This document shows positions 42,896-51,751 of a stretch of 64,000 nt of DNA, piece after piece. The position numbers were made by a program, and so were the translations under genes. Origin of the DNA: [Clostridium] asparagiforme DSM 15981 (lineage in GTDB: Bacteria; Bacillota; Clostridia; Lachnospirales; Lachnospiraceae); assembly GCA_025149125.1 (NCBI GenBank), contig CP102272.1, positions 5,952,001-6,016,000 of the forward strand. The letters are read 5' to 3'. Positions within the stretch are counted from its first letter, which is position 1, and every line of letters starts with the position of its first letter. The notes under the pieces were generated by a model. The model had not been told where the DNA came from and ran no database searches. It saw nothing but the letters and a program-made list of their open reading frames with translations.

Positions 42896-43897
42896 CTACG
42901 GCGAAAGGATATAAATTTGCCGGTTAAAGCGGTCGCACACATACAGCGCTCCGTCGGCAGCCACCAGACCGGAGGGCGACACCAGCTCCATGCCCGGATA
43001 CCGCTCCTGGTCCCAAGGCACCGTGGCGACCGTCCCGTTTTCAATCTTCCTCACCGCTGCGTTGCCCGTGTCCGACACATAGAGCGTTCCCTGTTCTGAG
43101 ACGGCCAGGTAGGTGGGCGAGGAAAACCGCGCCTGGCCGAAACCGCCGTCGGCCTGGCCCTCTGCTCCACCGGCCGTCCAGACGATTTCGCCATTTTCCA
43201 CCTTCAGCACCCTGTGGTTCCCGGTGTCCGACACGTAGAGCGCTCCCTCATGCCAGCACAGACCCACCGGCCCGGAAAGCCCCCGCAGATAAGTGTCCAC
43301 CATCCCGTCGGGTCTGAGACGGCGTATAACATCGTTGCCCGTATCCGCGATGTAGAGATTCCCTGCGTCGTCCGCAGCCAACCCCGTGGGGCCGGAAAAA
43401 AGGGCCCTGCCGCCGCGGTTATCCTCATACCCCTCTCTGCCCCTTCCCGCAAGGGTCCTGGAGCCCTGGGCATCGATATACCGCACCATATGGTTTTCCC
43501 GGTCGGACACGGCGTAGCCTTCGCCGTAGGGTACGATATCCCAGGGTTCCTCCATGCGCATCTCGGAACGCGTTCCGTCCCCGTATCCGCCCAGGGGTTC
43601 CCCGTAAAGCCCTTTCTGACCCGGCTTACCCGCATACACGGTTCTCTCATCGCCCGTAACCTTCCAAATTACTTTGCTGTAGCAGTCCGTCACCATCAGG
43701 CTTCCGTCCGGCCCGGCGGCAACGGCCTGAGGGCAAAACACCGGCTGGGATGCGGCGGCCGCAGTGCCGCCGGAGACGATCCCCAACACCGCCGCCAGCG
43801 CGAATGCCAGCCGGTACCGCCTCCGGCGTCCGCATCGCTTTATAGTTCCATAAGTTTTTACCGCTTCAAGTTTTTTCACCGTCTCCCGCACTCTCAT
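42896..43897 (-). CDS. Exported NHL-repeat beta-propeller protein
   Basis: A 333-residue protein with a membrane-anchoring or signal segment (YRLAFALAAVLGIVSGGTAAA, within residues about 27-50) followed by a propeller of NHL repeats. Repeats are evident: AVAAGPDGSLMVTDCYSKVI, DIVPYGEGYAVSDRENHMVR, GLAADDAGNLYIADTGNDVI, GLCWHEGALYVSDTGNHRVL, YLAVSEQGTLYVSDTGNAAV and GLVAADGALYVCDRFNRQIY. The start at 43897 forms ATGA with the stop of the CPBP gene, so I prefer it to the ATG at 43906, whose Shine-Dalgarno is only three bases away. NHL propellers bind proteins or glycans; the partner is unknown. Confidence 0.75.
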   Translation of the reverse strand: MRVRETVKKLEAVKTYGTIKRCGRRRRYRLAFALAAVLGIVSGGTAAAASQPVFCPQAVAAGPDGSLMVTDCYSKVIWKVTGDERTVYAGKPGQKGLYGEPLGGYGDGTRSEMRMEEPWDIVPYGEGYAVSDRENHMVRYIDAQGSRTLAGRGREGYEDNRGGRALFSGPTGLAADDAGNLYIADTGNDVIRRLRPDGMVDTYLRGLSGPVGLCWHEGALYVSDTGNHRVLKVENGEIVWTAGGAEGQADGGFGQARFSSPTYLAVSEQGTLYVSDTGNAAVRKIENGTVATVPWDQERYPGMELVSPSGLVAADGALYVCDRFNRQIYILSP

Positions 43898-44781
43898 GAT
43901 CCGCATTTTCTCCTTTCGCCTAACGGAATGTACCGCAAAAGCTCCCCCAGATGCAGCGGGTAACTCCTCAGGCACAGAAGGGCCGCTGCCAGCCCGATGG
44001 CTCCGTAAAATGCGATCAGCACCTTTGAGGCGAACAGAACCCGGGAAATCTCAGGGCTGTTGTTGGCGATCCACAGCGGCAGCGTCATCAGATTGTAGCC
44101 GACATGCAGGGCCGCCGCGTACACCGTATTGTCCTCTACAATGGAAACGTGGGCCATAAGAAGCCCCATAAACAGGGCGTAGGCGATCCACAGCGGGGTG
44201 CCGTGGCAGACGGCGAACAGGACCGTGGTCAGAAGCACAGCCGCCTTTTCGTTCTCAAAACCGGTCAGCATCCGGTCCAGCACATAGCCCCGGAAAATCA
44301 TCTCTTCCAGAACCGGCGCCAGCAGGGTGACGGACAGCGCAGCCAAAAGCAGGTCCACCGATCCGTAAATCTGGGAGGACATGCTGTGATAAGGCCCCAT
44401 CAGAAAACGCGGAAACGGCACCACCGTGAGCAGCGCGGACATGAACAGACTGAAGCCCACCCCGGCCCCCGCCAGCAGCAGGGCTTTTCGCGGATTCACC
44501 TGGCGCCAGCACATGGTCGTCTCGTTCCAGACGGAGCTGCCCCTCTTTTTACATTTCCGGTGCAGGATGTAAAATGTGACGGCCAGCCCCAGGGTGCGGT
44601 AAAACTGCCCGCTCCTGAGAATGAAATACTCCGGCTGTTCCTTCAGCCCATAAAAGAGCATGGCGATTGTGGAGATCGCCGGCGGCAGGAGCAGGTAGAG
44701 AAGCATAGGCCTGACCGCATACCAGAAGATCCCCGCATTTTTCCAGATTTTTTCCTGTCCCGTCATATTTTTCTCTTCCAT
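43894..44781 (-). CDS. CPBP family intramembrane metalloprotease
   Basis: A 295-residue membrane protein with about eight helices and the complete CPBP/Abi motif set: EEMIFRGYVLDRM (motif EExxxR), AVCHGTP with His and LHVGYNLM with the last His. These residues bind the metal. Relatives cleave membrane or prenylated proteins and are used in bacteriocin immunity, stress signalling and anti-sigma processing. It is 25 bases behind the STAS gene and coupled to the NHL gene. In this setting, cleavage of a membrane-bound signalling protein is plausible. Confidence 0.85.
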   Translation of the reverse strand: MEEKNMTGQEKIWKNAGIFWYAVRPMLLYLLLPPAISTIAMLFYGLKEQPEYFILRSGQFYRTLGLAVTFYILHRKCKKRGSSVWNETTMCWRQVNPRKALLLAGAGVGFSLFMSALLTVVPFPRFLMGPYHSMSSQIYGSVDLLLAALSVTLLAPVLEEMIFRGYVLDRMLTGFENEKAAVLLTTVLFAVCHGTPLWIAYALFMGLLMAHVSIVEDNTVYAAALHVGYNLMTLPLWIANNSPEISRVLFASKVLIAFYGAIGLAAALLCLRSYPLHLGELLRYIPLGERRKCGS

Positions 44782-44806
44782 ACTTCCTCTTTTCCACCGC
44801 TATCAA

Positions 44807-45079
44807 TCACTCAACGGTCAGGACGCCGACAAATCCGGTCACCTCAAATATTTCCAGTATCTGGGGTTTCACATTGATCAATACCATGCTGCGGCCTCCC
44901 GCATTTACCTTTTTCTGCACAGAAGCGAATACTCTAAGCCCCACTGAGCTGATATAAGTCGTGTCCTCCATATTTACCACAATATCTTCCCCAGTCTGCT
45001 CCAGCACTTCTTTCAGCTGCGCCTCCAGCCGGGGCGCCTGGGCCACGCTGATCTTTGCCTCTGTCTTAATCTCCGCCAT
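44807..45079 (-). CDS. STAS domain anti-sigma factor antagonist
   Basis: A 90-residue single STAS domain. The phosphorylation site is in TYISSVGLRV, where Ser 45 is the expected target serine. Such proteins (SpoIIAA/RsbV) switch between a phosphorylated off state and an unphosphorylated state that binds an anti-sigma kinase. The gene is directly downstream of the three-domain phosphatase/kinase gene, so the two almost certainly form a partner-switching pair. No sigma factor gene is seen in the window, so the output partner may be encoded elsewhere. Confidence 0.9.
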   Translation of the reverse strand: MAEIKTEAKISVAQAPRLEAQLKEVLEQTGEDIVVNMEDTTYISSVGLRVFASVQKKVNAGGRSMVLINVKPQILEIFEVTGFVGVLTVE

Positions 45080-45111
45080 ATCTTCCTCGATTCCGCCGAT
45101 TTACGGCATAT

Positions 45112-46731
45112 TTATGTCTGTGGAGCGATTCGTTTTCTCAAAGTCAGGATGTTAAAGCCGTCCCGGTACTCATAATCCGCCTCGTCCACAAATTGTTTCA
45201 CCATATAAATGCCCAGCCCGCCCACCGGCCTTTCTTCCAGCGCAAGGGTTAGGTCCGGGTCCTCCCTGGCAAGGGGATTAAACGGTTTTCCCCGGTCCTT
45301 AAAACGCAGCAGCAGATTCCCCGTTCCGCGTTCCACCAGACAGTTCAGGCTCAGCTCCCCGGCCTCTTTTCCGTAAGCATAGCTGGCTATATTGGTAAAT
45401 ATTTCCTCAAGCGCGATCTCTATCTTGCCTGGTATGCCGGTGCAGCCTCTGTCCGCCATATAGCGGTCCACGTCCCGGATCAGCTCTTCCATGTACTCCA
45501 TGCGGGCGGGGACTGTTTTCTCCAACGCGTCTCCCCCGGAAACGCCGCTTATACCACCGGTCCAAACATTCAACATGGTGATATCGTCCGACTGATCAGC
45601 GCCGTCCGCAAATTGTTTCAGATCCTGGAACAGACTCCCCACCACCGACCCGGGATTTCCCCGATCCTTCACACGATTAAGCGAGGCCTTCAGCCCATTA
45701 TCCCCAAACTGTTCCTCCGCCCGGTTCTCCGCCTCCGTTACTCCGTCGGTGTAGAAATACAAGCTCTCCACCTGCCTTAAATTCAGGCACTCCTCCGTAT
45801 ACTTCCTGTCCTCCCACAGCCCGAACACCAGATCGGAATGGCAGGGCAGCCGGACAAAGGCCTCCCCCCGAAAGGCAATGTAGGGCCGGTTGTGCCCCGC
45901 GTTTACAAAGGTGAGCATCCCCGTATCCCCGTCCAGAACGCCGATAAACGCCGTCACAAACATTTCCTCCGGATTGTCCCGGCAAAGCTGATTGTTGACC
46001 CTGAAGGCCAGCTCTTCCAGGGACATATCCAGCATACCGTAGTTTTTGATATGAATTTTCGCCATGGCCATAAACAGAGCCGCCGGAACGCCTTTCCCCG
46101 AAACGTCGGCTATGACGAAGCAGCACTTTTTTTCCGAAATCTGGAAAACATCGTAGAAATCTCCTCCTACCTCTTTAGCCGGTTCCATCAGCGCGGCTAT
46201 ACGGAGGCCCATCAGCCGCTCCGTGTCCGTGAAATCCCGACGCAGCAGACCGTTTTGGATACGGGCGGCGATCTCCAGCTCCGAACGCAGCCTGGCCTGC
46301 TCCTGCACCAGACTGGTGGTTCTCCTGTACGCCAGGTCCAGAAGCGCGCCGTAAAGCTTGCGGTTGATCTCAGCCGCCCTCTCGAACTGATCCTTTGTCA
46401 GGCGGGCGCACGCCGCCGCCGTCACAGCCCGCACCGTAGCGCCCCGCGGTTCGCCCCGCAGCAGGGCCATTTCTCCGATAATACTCCCCCGTTCCAGGGG
46501 CGTATTGATCTGCCGCCCACCGCCGTCCAGCACCTGAGCGGTTCCCTCCAGAAGAATATACATACCGTCGTCCCCGGGCCGGCCGCAGGTTACAATATCC
46601 TGTCCCGGCCGGAAACGCACCTCCTCCATGGACTCCAGAAGAAGGCGGGTGTCCTCCTTAACTCCACCTGCTCCGCTCTCCGCAAACATCTCACGGACGG
46701 CCTCCAGGCTCATCAATTTACTGATATCCAC
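45112..46731 (-). CDS. cNMP-binding / PP2C-SpoIIE phosphatase / anti-sigma kinase three-domain protein
   Basis: A 539-residue fusion. Residues 28-130 are a cyclic-nucleotide-binding domain with an intact phosphate-binding cassette (GSIIGEMALLRGEPRGATVRA region, Glu 87 and Arg 96). Residues about 137-165 are a helical linker. Residues about 170-390 are a SpoIIE/RsbU-type PP2C phosphatase with metal residues Asp 191 (VGGDFYDV), Asp 209 (ADVSGKG), Asp 329 (YTDGVTE) and SDDIT at 381-385. Residues about 408-535 are an RsbW-type ATPase with the N box (EIALEEIFTNIASY), G1 (DRGKPFNP) and G2 (GGLGIYMVKQ). GTG start with GGAGG nine bases upstream. cAMP from the neighbouring cyclase should set its activity towards the STAS protein. 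Confidence 0.9.
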   Translation of the reverse strand: MDISKLMSLEAVREMFAESGAGGVKEDTRLLLESMEEVRFRPGQDIVTCGRPGDDGMYILLEGTAQVLDGGGRQINTPLERGSIIGEMALLRGEPRGATVRAVTAAACARLTKDQFERAAEINRKLYGALLDLAYRRTTSLVQEQARLRSELEIAARIQNGLLRRDFTDTERLMGLRIAALMEPAKEVGGDFYDVFQISEKKCCFVIADVSGKGVPAALFMAMAKIHIKNYGMLDMSLEELAFRVNNQLCRDNPEEMFVTAFIGVLDGDTGMLTFVNAGHNRPYIAFRGEAFVRLPCHSDLVFGLWEDRKYTEECLNLRQVESLYFYTDGVTEAENRAEEQFGDNGLKASLNRVKDRGNPGSVVGSLFQDLKQFADGADQSDDITMLNVWTGGISGVSGGDALEKTVPARMEYMEELIRDVDRYMADRGCTGIPGKIEIALEEIFTNIASYAYGKEAGELSLNCLVERGTGNLLLRFKDRGKPFNPLAREDPDLTLALEERPVGGLGIYMVKQFVDEADYEYRDGFNILTLRKRIAPQT

Positions 46732-46752
46732 TTCCCAGCGCCTCCTCTCCGT

Positions 46753-47520
46753 TTAGGGGCGGATAAAGAACTTCCCGTAGCCCTCCCCTGCCTCGTAGGT
46801 CACGGTGCAATCCCCCACCTGTACCGGCGCGGCGCGGTTTATCCCGTAGGTATTCTGTCCCTGCCAGGCGCTGTAAATGGCCTCCTCCAGCAGATCCGGT
46901 GTGGAGCTTACAGTGGCAGCCATTGCCTTAAACACCCCGTAACTGTATTCCGCGTAACGGTTTTCGCCAGCCCCGCCCTGGTCCAGGCGGATGCGCAGGT
47001 CCAGGCGGTAGCCGTTTTCCTGATAATCCTTGTAAAGTCCCATATACCTGGCGTCTCCCTGGACGGACAAATACTCGATCATATCGCCGGACACGGACAG
47101 CTTTCTGGTGCCTCCAAAGGCGGCGCTCACGGCCATGCCCAGTCCTGCCAGCGCCTCGCTGTTCTCTCCCCAGGCCTCCCCCAGAACCTCCGGCGAGGCG
47201 AAACGGACGGGAACCGTAAATTTCTGTCCCAGTATGTCCCGGGTCACCTCGTACCAGGCCCCGCTTTCGTCCACCCGGTATCCGTCCGGAGTGATCTCGT
47301 TCATGGCGCAGTGGCCGTCCCCATAGAGATAGTAATATTTTCCATTCACCAGAATCCAGCCGGTCAGCATACTTCCGTTTGTGTCATAGTAGTACCACTG
47401 CCCGTTCTCCTGCCGCCAATTCCCGGAGACGGTACCCGGCCCGGCGGCCAGTGCCGCGCTTGGCAGAGACAGGCACAGGGCGGCGGCCAGCGCCGTCGCG
47501 CACAGTATCTTTCGCAGCAT
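46753..47520 (-). CDS. Secreted choline-binding-like cell-wall protein
   Basis: A 255-residue protein with a Sec signal peptide (KILCATALAAALCLSLPSAALA). Mature residues about 28-75 hold two or three aromatic cell-wall-binding repeats (SGNWRQENGQWYYYDTNGSM, GWILVNGKYYYLYGDGH), then an unknown domain of about 170 residues (from DESGAWYEVTRDILGQKFTV). The repeats attach such proteins to choline or wall polymers. It sits between the putative kinase-fold gene and the cNMP/PP2C gene with gaps of 12 and 21 bases, so it links the secretion and signalling halves of the array. Confidence 0.75.
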   Translation of the reverse strand: MLRKILCATALAAALCLSLPSAALAAGPGTVSGNWRQENGQWYYYDTNGSMLTGWILVNGKYYYLYGDGHCAMNEITPDGYRVDESGAWYEVTRDILGQKFTVPVRFASPEVLGEAWGENSEALAGLGMAVSAAFGGTRKLSVSGDMIEYLSVQGDARYMGLYKDYQENGYRLDLRIRLDQGGAGENRYAEYSYGVFKAMAATVSSTPDLLEEAIYSAWQGQNTYGINRAAPVQVGDCTVTYEAGEGYGKFFIRP

Positions 47521-47532
47521 ATGTAATCCCCC

Positions 47533-49284
47533 TTACTTCTCCCGCCCCTTGTTGGCGCGATAACTTCCGATCACAAACCGGGGTTCTGTTTTCGCCGGCT
47601 CTTTCTTTGAGAGACCGGAGACGCTGTTCTCCCTGGCAGGTTTCGCCTCGGGCCCGGCCGCTTTCTTTTCAGCGTTTACCATCTCGTCCAGGGAGATTTC
47701 TTTTTTGGTTGCCTCAGGGACTTTTTCTTCCTTTTGCGGTTCCAAGTTACCATCCTTTTCAGGTCCGGCACTTAACTCCAATTTAGTGCATTTTTCTTTT
47801 AACTGCTGCATATATCCATGATCACTCAGTTCCTGGCTTGTCTGCATGTTCCATTCATCCGGCTGCAAGATCGTTGCATGTGCCAAATGCTCCTTCACCG
47901 TGTCCAATCTATTTTCCAGTGCGGAGATTTCTTTTTCATTCAGAATATCCCCAAAGGTATAATCCAATGTGGCCCGGTCAATCTTCATCAGATTTTCATG
48001 CAATCCGGCGTCGACCAATTTAACGTCGCTCAGCTTGCACTTGCACGGGTCCACCCCGCACAGCCCAAAAGCCGCATCGTTATCGATTCCCTGTACTCCC
48101 GTTAACCGTGTTTTCCCATCTTCCAACTCAGCCATCTGGTAGAACATGTTGCTCACATTTCTGTCCACCTGGCCGGCGATTAAATCCATAATCTCCAGAT
48201 TTGTGATCTGACGTTGAAATTCAGGAGCAGCAAAGTCCTGTATACTGATAAATTGGTTTAAATTTTTGCGCTCATTAATATCCAATCCTTCCGCTCTGGC
48301 CATCACAATGCCTTCTTCTACCCTGCCATTATTGATTAGGCGCGCTTTTTCGGATTTCGCGATAATATGGTTCTGGCCCAACAAATCCGCCAATCTGCTG
48401 GTTGCCACATTCCGCTCCGGAATCTTGCTGCCTGTATCGACTTTACCACTCTTCGCCATTACCTCTATCAACGTATTATTCTTGGATGCTACCTGTATGC
48501 CTTCGATCAGCTCCCTCTTTTCATCCGCATTGAAACTATTCCACTTTACAGCATTGAAACTGTTACTATAGTTTTCCATTTTTTGTTCAAAAGCCTCTTT
48601 ATAGTTCTCCTCACTCATACTATGTTCCGCGGCGGACAGCATCAAATCTACATCGAGCAAGACCCCATCACTCTGTGGAGACCCCTTGCTCCAGTCGAAA
48701 CCAGACGCCTTTTCCCAGTTTTCTTTAATTCTTGGGTTTCCGGTTTTCTCCGCCATTTCACCAAACACCTGAGCCGTATTCACAAGTTTGCTTTCTTTGG
48801 TAAAAAATGCGATATCACCGTCTATAGGCACAACGGTTCTGAAACTGCTTCCCGCCCCCACGGTGTCCAGTTTCATATTCCCAGTATCAAACTCCCGCAC
48901 CCTCTGCTCCGCCAGCACTTCGTTCCATTTCTTTCCCGAGTTATCCTTCAGAACCGAAGGGGTGCGCATAGCGTTGACACCGTCCCGCTCCTGCTGCTGC
49001 AAACCGTAAATTGCTCCCACCATATCAAGGCGGCTCTTTCCTCTGCTCGTCCGCGCTCCCTCTCTGGTCCTCAAATATGTTTCACATGCCTGCCCCAGCC
49101 GGGAATGGGCCTCCACCATTTCTTTGGAGGTTTCCCCCACGCTCCGGCCCTGATAGTTCACCACGTCCTGAAGCGCATTCATCACCGCCCGGTATTCCTG
49201 CGAAGCCGCAAAAGGACTCTTTTTCATGCTATGACGCATCCGATCCAACTGCTCGCTAAAACTTGTCTTTCCATTCTCTGCCAT
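47533..49284 (-). CDS. PI3/4-kinase/HipA-like kinase-fold protein, candidate T4SS-associated effector
   Basis: A 583-residue soluble protein without signal peptide. Residues 1-130 are helical. A glycine-rich loop with a following strand and lysine (GAGSSFR at 143-149, FFTKES with Lys 163) fits a kinase N-lobe. Later come RNVATSRLADLL (291-302), the catalytic-loop-like GQVDRNVSN (371-379, Asp 374 and Asn 379) and the metal-loop-like GIDNDAAFG (399-407, Asp 401 and Asp 403), the pattern of PI4-kinase/HipA/Fam20-type and several bacterial effector kinases. The tail (about 510-583) is charged, lysine/glutamate rich and low-complexity, as secretion signals often are. It closes the T4SS-like gene run. 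No enzyme assay is implied; a resident regulator is the alternative. Confidence 0.65.
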   Translation of the reverse strand: MAENGKTSFSEQLDRMRHSMKKSPFAASQEYRAVMNALQDVVNYQGRSVGETSKEMVEAHSRLGQACETYLRTREGARTSRGKSRLDMVGAIYGLQQQERDGVNAMRTPSVLKDNSGKKWNEVLAEQRVREFDTGNMKLDTVGAGSSFRTVVPIDGDIAFFTKESKLVNTAQVFGEMAEKTGNPRIKENWEKASGFDWSKGSPQSDGVLLDVDLMLSAAEHSMSEENYKEAFEQKMENYSNSFNAVKWNSFNADEKRELIEGIQVASKNNTLIEVMAKSGKVDTGSKIPERNVATSRLADLLGQNHIIAKSEKARLINNGRVEEGIVMARAEGLDINERKNLNQFISIQDFAAPEFQRQITNLEIMDLIAGQVDRNVSNMFYQMAELEDGKTRLTGVQGIDNDAAFGLCGVDPCKCKLSDVKLVDAGLHENLMKIDRATLDYTFGDILNEKEISALENRLDTVKEHLAHATILQPDEWNMQTSQELSDHGYMQQLKEKCTKLELSAGPEKDGNLEPQKEEKVPEATKKEISLDEMVNAEKKAAGPEAKPARENSVSGLSKKEPAKTEPRFVIGSYRANKGREK

Positions 49285-49308
49285 ATTCTGCCTCCTTATT
49301 TTTATACG

Positions 49309-51690
49309 CTATTCAGCGCTGCTCTCTGATTCCTTCTCTTCCTGAGCCGCTTCCCACGCCTTACCCATATTGGGGTTCGTCTCATAAATGGTCACATCCG
49401 GGAGCTTATCCGTTTTTGTCGGTTCAGGTTTTTTCTCCCGTTCATCCCTGACCTCGCCCCAGTACTGCTGCATATTCTCCGGCACAGGTATATCTCTTGG
49501 AACCGTCTCTCCCGGGGGCTCCTCATTGGATGGAATTCCCCTGGACGGCGCGTCCTCCAGCAATGTATCGAGGTCAAATTCATAGACCCTGGCCCTGGCA
49601 ATATCCATATATTGGTAATCAGCATCCGTCCGATTAAAACCCACTGCCGTGATCTGATTGTCCCCGGTCCTCCACGCCTGATAGACCGGATAATCCGCCA
49701 GGCGGTAAATGGTTCCGCTGCTGCTCTGCCCCATACGCCCCGATTCTTCCGTTGAGCCTTCAAACAGCTGCATTCCATTAAAGAATGTGGAAAACAAGAC
49801 TTTAATGTTTGAACCATCCTCCAGAATCAGCACGTTCTGCCGGCTGTATTGATCAGGATTCCTGTGGATATCCGCACCGGACGCATCGTACCCGCCGATT
49901 CTCTCCGACTGCTTTTTCATCTCATCCAGAAGCGTTTTATCCTCATCGCTCTGCCGGTATCCCAACGGGTTTAAATCCGATGTCATCAGGGTGATCCATC
50001 TTTTGGATGGGGTGTTGATCAGAAGTCGTTTGTGCTCCAAATCCGTCCCCAGCACATAGGGCTGATCTCCCAGAGAATTCAGAATATATGCTCCCATTTC
50101 CTCCCCCGCTCCCTCGAACAGGATATAGCGCTGTGATTCTATTTGTGCCGACGATTCCGCAAAACACTGCAGCGAGCAGATATTGGCCATGCATATCCCC
50201 ATGGAATACCGGCCCTTATCGACTGTCCCGGGGGTAATATAAATATTGGGCCTATTGTCAAGCACCACAAAACGTTCGATGGCGGAGCCATCCTGAAACT
50301 GCAGCTTTTCCGCGTAGACCGGATTCACATACTCGGTAAAGGTCTCCTCAGTCCGATCATTTCCCTCCCCTGTTACAACCGTATAACTCCTTGTCGCCTG
50401 TGCTTCTACCTCTGTCCGTGAATTCTTCTTCACGCTACCCACAATGGGACAATACCCCTTTTCCTGATCCTGAAAAAAATACCGTTCCAACCGCTGGCCG
50501 TCCGTCAAGTTAAATGCCGGTTCAATAGCGGATTGGTCCACCTGGGTAAATATCGCCTCGATATCGCCCACCTTCTTATTCTCTAAGAATTTTCTCACAT
50601 CCTGATTTTTCCATTGATACAGGTCACCGTGTTCCGTTATAGACAAGTTCTCTCCCGACGCCACTTTGTAATATCCAAAACGATCCGGGTAGACTTTTTT
50701 AGTCTTCTCCCAATCCGCCTCTGCATCCCGCTCGCTGCTTGCTCCCTCCGCCAGCTCCCGCCAGTACATCACCTGATTCCAGTAATTTATATTGTACCTA
50801 AGTAAATACTCAGAACTTCCGCCGTTTCCGATGGGCATATAACTGTAACCCAGCAGATAGGTTTCCGTGGTCAGCGTTTCCTCCTCCTGGTCCGGATCTA
50901 TTTCCAGAGCGGTATAATCCTCCACCGTCAGTGTGACCGGTATGTAGAAATTGTATCTCCCGTCCGTGGTAACGCTGGTAATATCCCGGTCGAAATAGGA
51001 AGGATTCTCCCCTCCTACCCCAAATATCTCGTCGATCAGGTCCAAAAGGCTCTCCCCTCCGGATAATTCTTCGCTGCCGAATTGAATTTTGCCCGAGCCC
51101 CGGTTGAACCTGACGTTGCCCTCCCGGTCGATGAGGGAAAGATCTCCGTTCTCATAGATGCTGATCCTGTACTCTCCGTTGACATCCGTGCACATGTGGA
51201 CATAAAAGGGCGAATACACGCCTGAGCTGTCCTCCCCAATCTCCACCTGCCGCTGGTAAAGAATATCGTGCCGGTTCTCATCGCTTTTGTGGTTTCGCGC
51301 CACCACATGGACTTCCTGTCCGGTCTGAGTGTCTGTTGTCACATAGTAATAATAGAAATAGTCTTCCACCAGACCCAGGATCTCAAACGCTTTTAAATCA
51401 GAGGTCCCGTCCAGGTGGTTTTCCGGGAAATAGAAAGCCCGCGTTCCGGTCAGGTCCTCAAACCGCGCTTCCAGCACCTTGTCCGTCTCCGCTTTGACCG
51501 TCTGATCCACATCCTTGGGTCCTCCCTCTTTCCGCGGCGCCTCAGTGGGCTTCTCCACGGGACCGACTCCCGTTTCATTGGGAACCGAAAACTCGATGTA
51601 GGAATTAATCTCCTTTTGATTACACCCTGTGAAAAAAACACTAAGGCCGCACATGCACAGGGTCAGCCGGATTCTTAATATTCTTTTCAT
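49309..51690 (-). CDS. Large lipoprotein of unknown function in the T4SS-like cluster
   Basis: I do not recognise a family. The 793-residue protein starts with a signal peptide and a lipobox (CGLSVFFTGC), then a Pro/Lys/Glu linker. The body is rich in aromatic beta strands (LVEDYFYYYYVTTDTQTGQE, DGRYNFYIPVTLTVEDYTAL, TETYLLGYSYMPIG), suggesting an extracellular beta-sheet or propeller-like fold. The C-terminal part is acidic with prolines (VTIYETNPNMGKAWEAAQEE). It follows the VirB2-like gene after 61 bases that include a stem-loop and precedes the kinase-fold gene by 24 bases. It may be a surface part of the secretion channel. Confidence 0.7.
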   Translation of the reverse strand: MKRILRIRLTLCMCGLSVFFTGCNQKEINSYIEFSVPNETGVGPVEKPTEAPRKEGGPKDVDQTVKAETDKVLEARFEDLTGTRAFYFPENHLDGTSDLKAFEILGLVEDYFYYYYVTTDTQTGQEVHVVARNHKSDENRHDILYQRQVEIGEDSSGVYSPFYVHMCTDVNGEYRISIYENGDLSLIDREGNVRFNRGSGKIQFGSEELSGGESLLDLIDEIFGVGGENPSYFDRDITSVTTDGRYNFYIPVTLTVEDYTALEIDPDQEEETLTTETYLLGYSYMPIGNGGSSEYLLRYNINYWNQVMYWRELAEGASSERDAEADWEKTKKVYPDRFGYYKVASGENLSITEHGDLYQWKNQDVRKFLENKKVGDIEAIFTQVDQSAIEPAFNLTDGQRLERYFFQDQEKGYCPIVGSVKKNSRTEVEAQATRSYTVVTGEGNDRTEETFTEYVNPVYAEKLQFQDGSAIERFVVLDNRPNIYITPGTVDKGRYSMGICMANICSLQCFAESSAQIESQRYILFEGAGEEMGAYILNSLGDQPYVLGTDLEHKRLLINTPSKRWITLMTSDLNPLGYRQSDEDKTLLDEMKKQSERIGGYDASGADIHRNPDQYSRQNVLILEDGSNIKVLFSTFFNGMQLFEGSTEESGRMGQSSSGTIYRLADYPVYQAWRTGDNQITAVGFNRTDADYQYMDIARARVYEFDLDTLLEDAPSRGIPSNEEPPGETVPRDIPVPENMQQYWGEVRDEREKKPEPTKTDKLPDVTIYETNPNMGKAWEAAQEEKESESSAE

Positions 51691-51718
51691 AAAATGGAAT
51701 TCTCCCTCGCATGGTCCA

Positions 51719-51736
51719 GGCGCTCCAGGGAGCGCC
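51719..51736 (-). promoter_or_regulatory. Small stem-loop between VirB2-like and lipoprotein genes
   Basis: GGCGCTC-CAGG-GAGCGCC, a seven-bp GC-rich stem with no U-run. It may tune expression of the downstream genes relative to the abundant VirB2-like subunit. Confidence 0.5.
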
Positions 51737-51751
51737 CGGTTTCCCGCTTAC

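Noticed and set aside
45838-47526. Long plus-strand open frame of about 560 codons
   Set aside because: It lies opposite the cNMP/PP2C and cell-wall-protein genes, has arginine/proline/histidine-rich sequence without domain motifs, and no ribosome binding site. High GC makes such antisense frames common here; the same holds for 57362-58984, 5465-6787 and 12015-13067 (minus).
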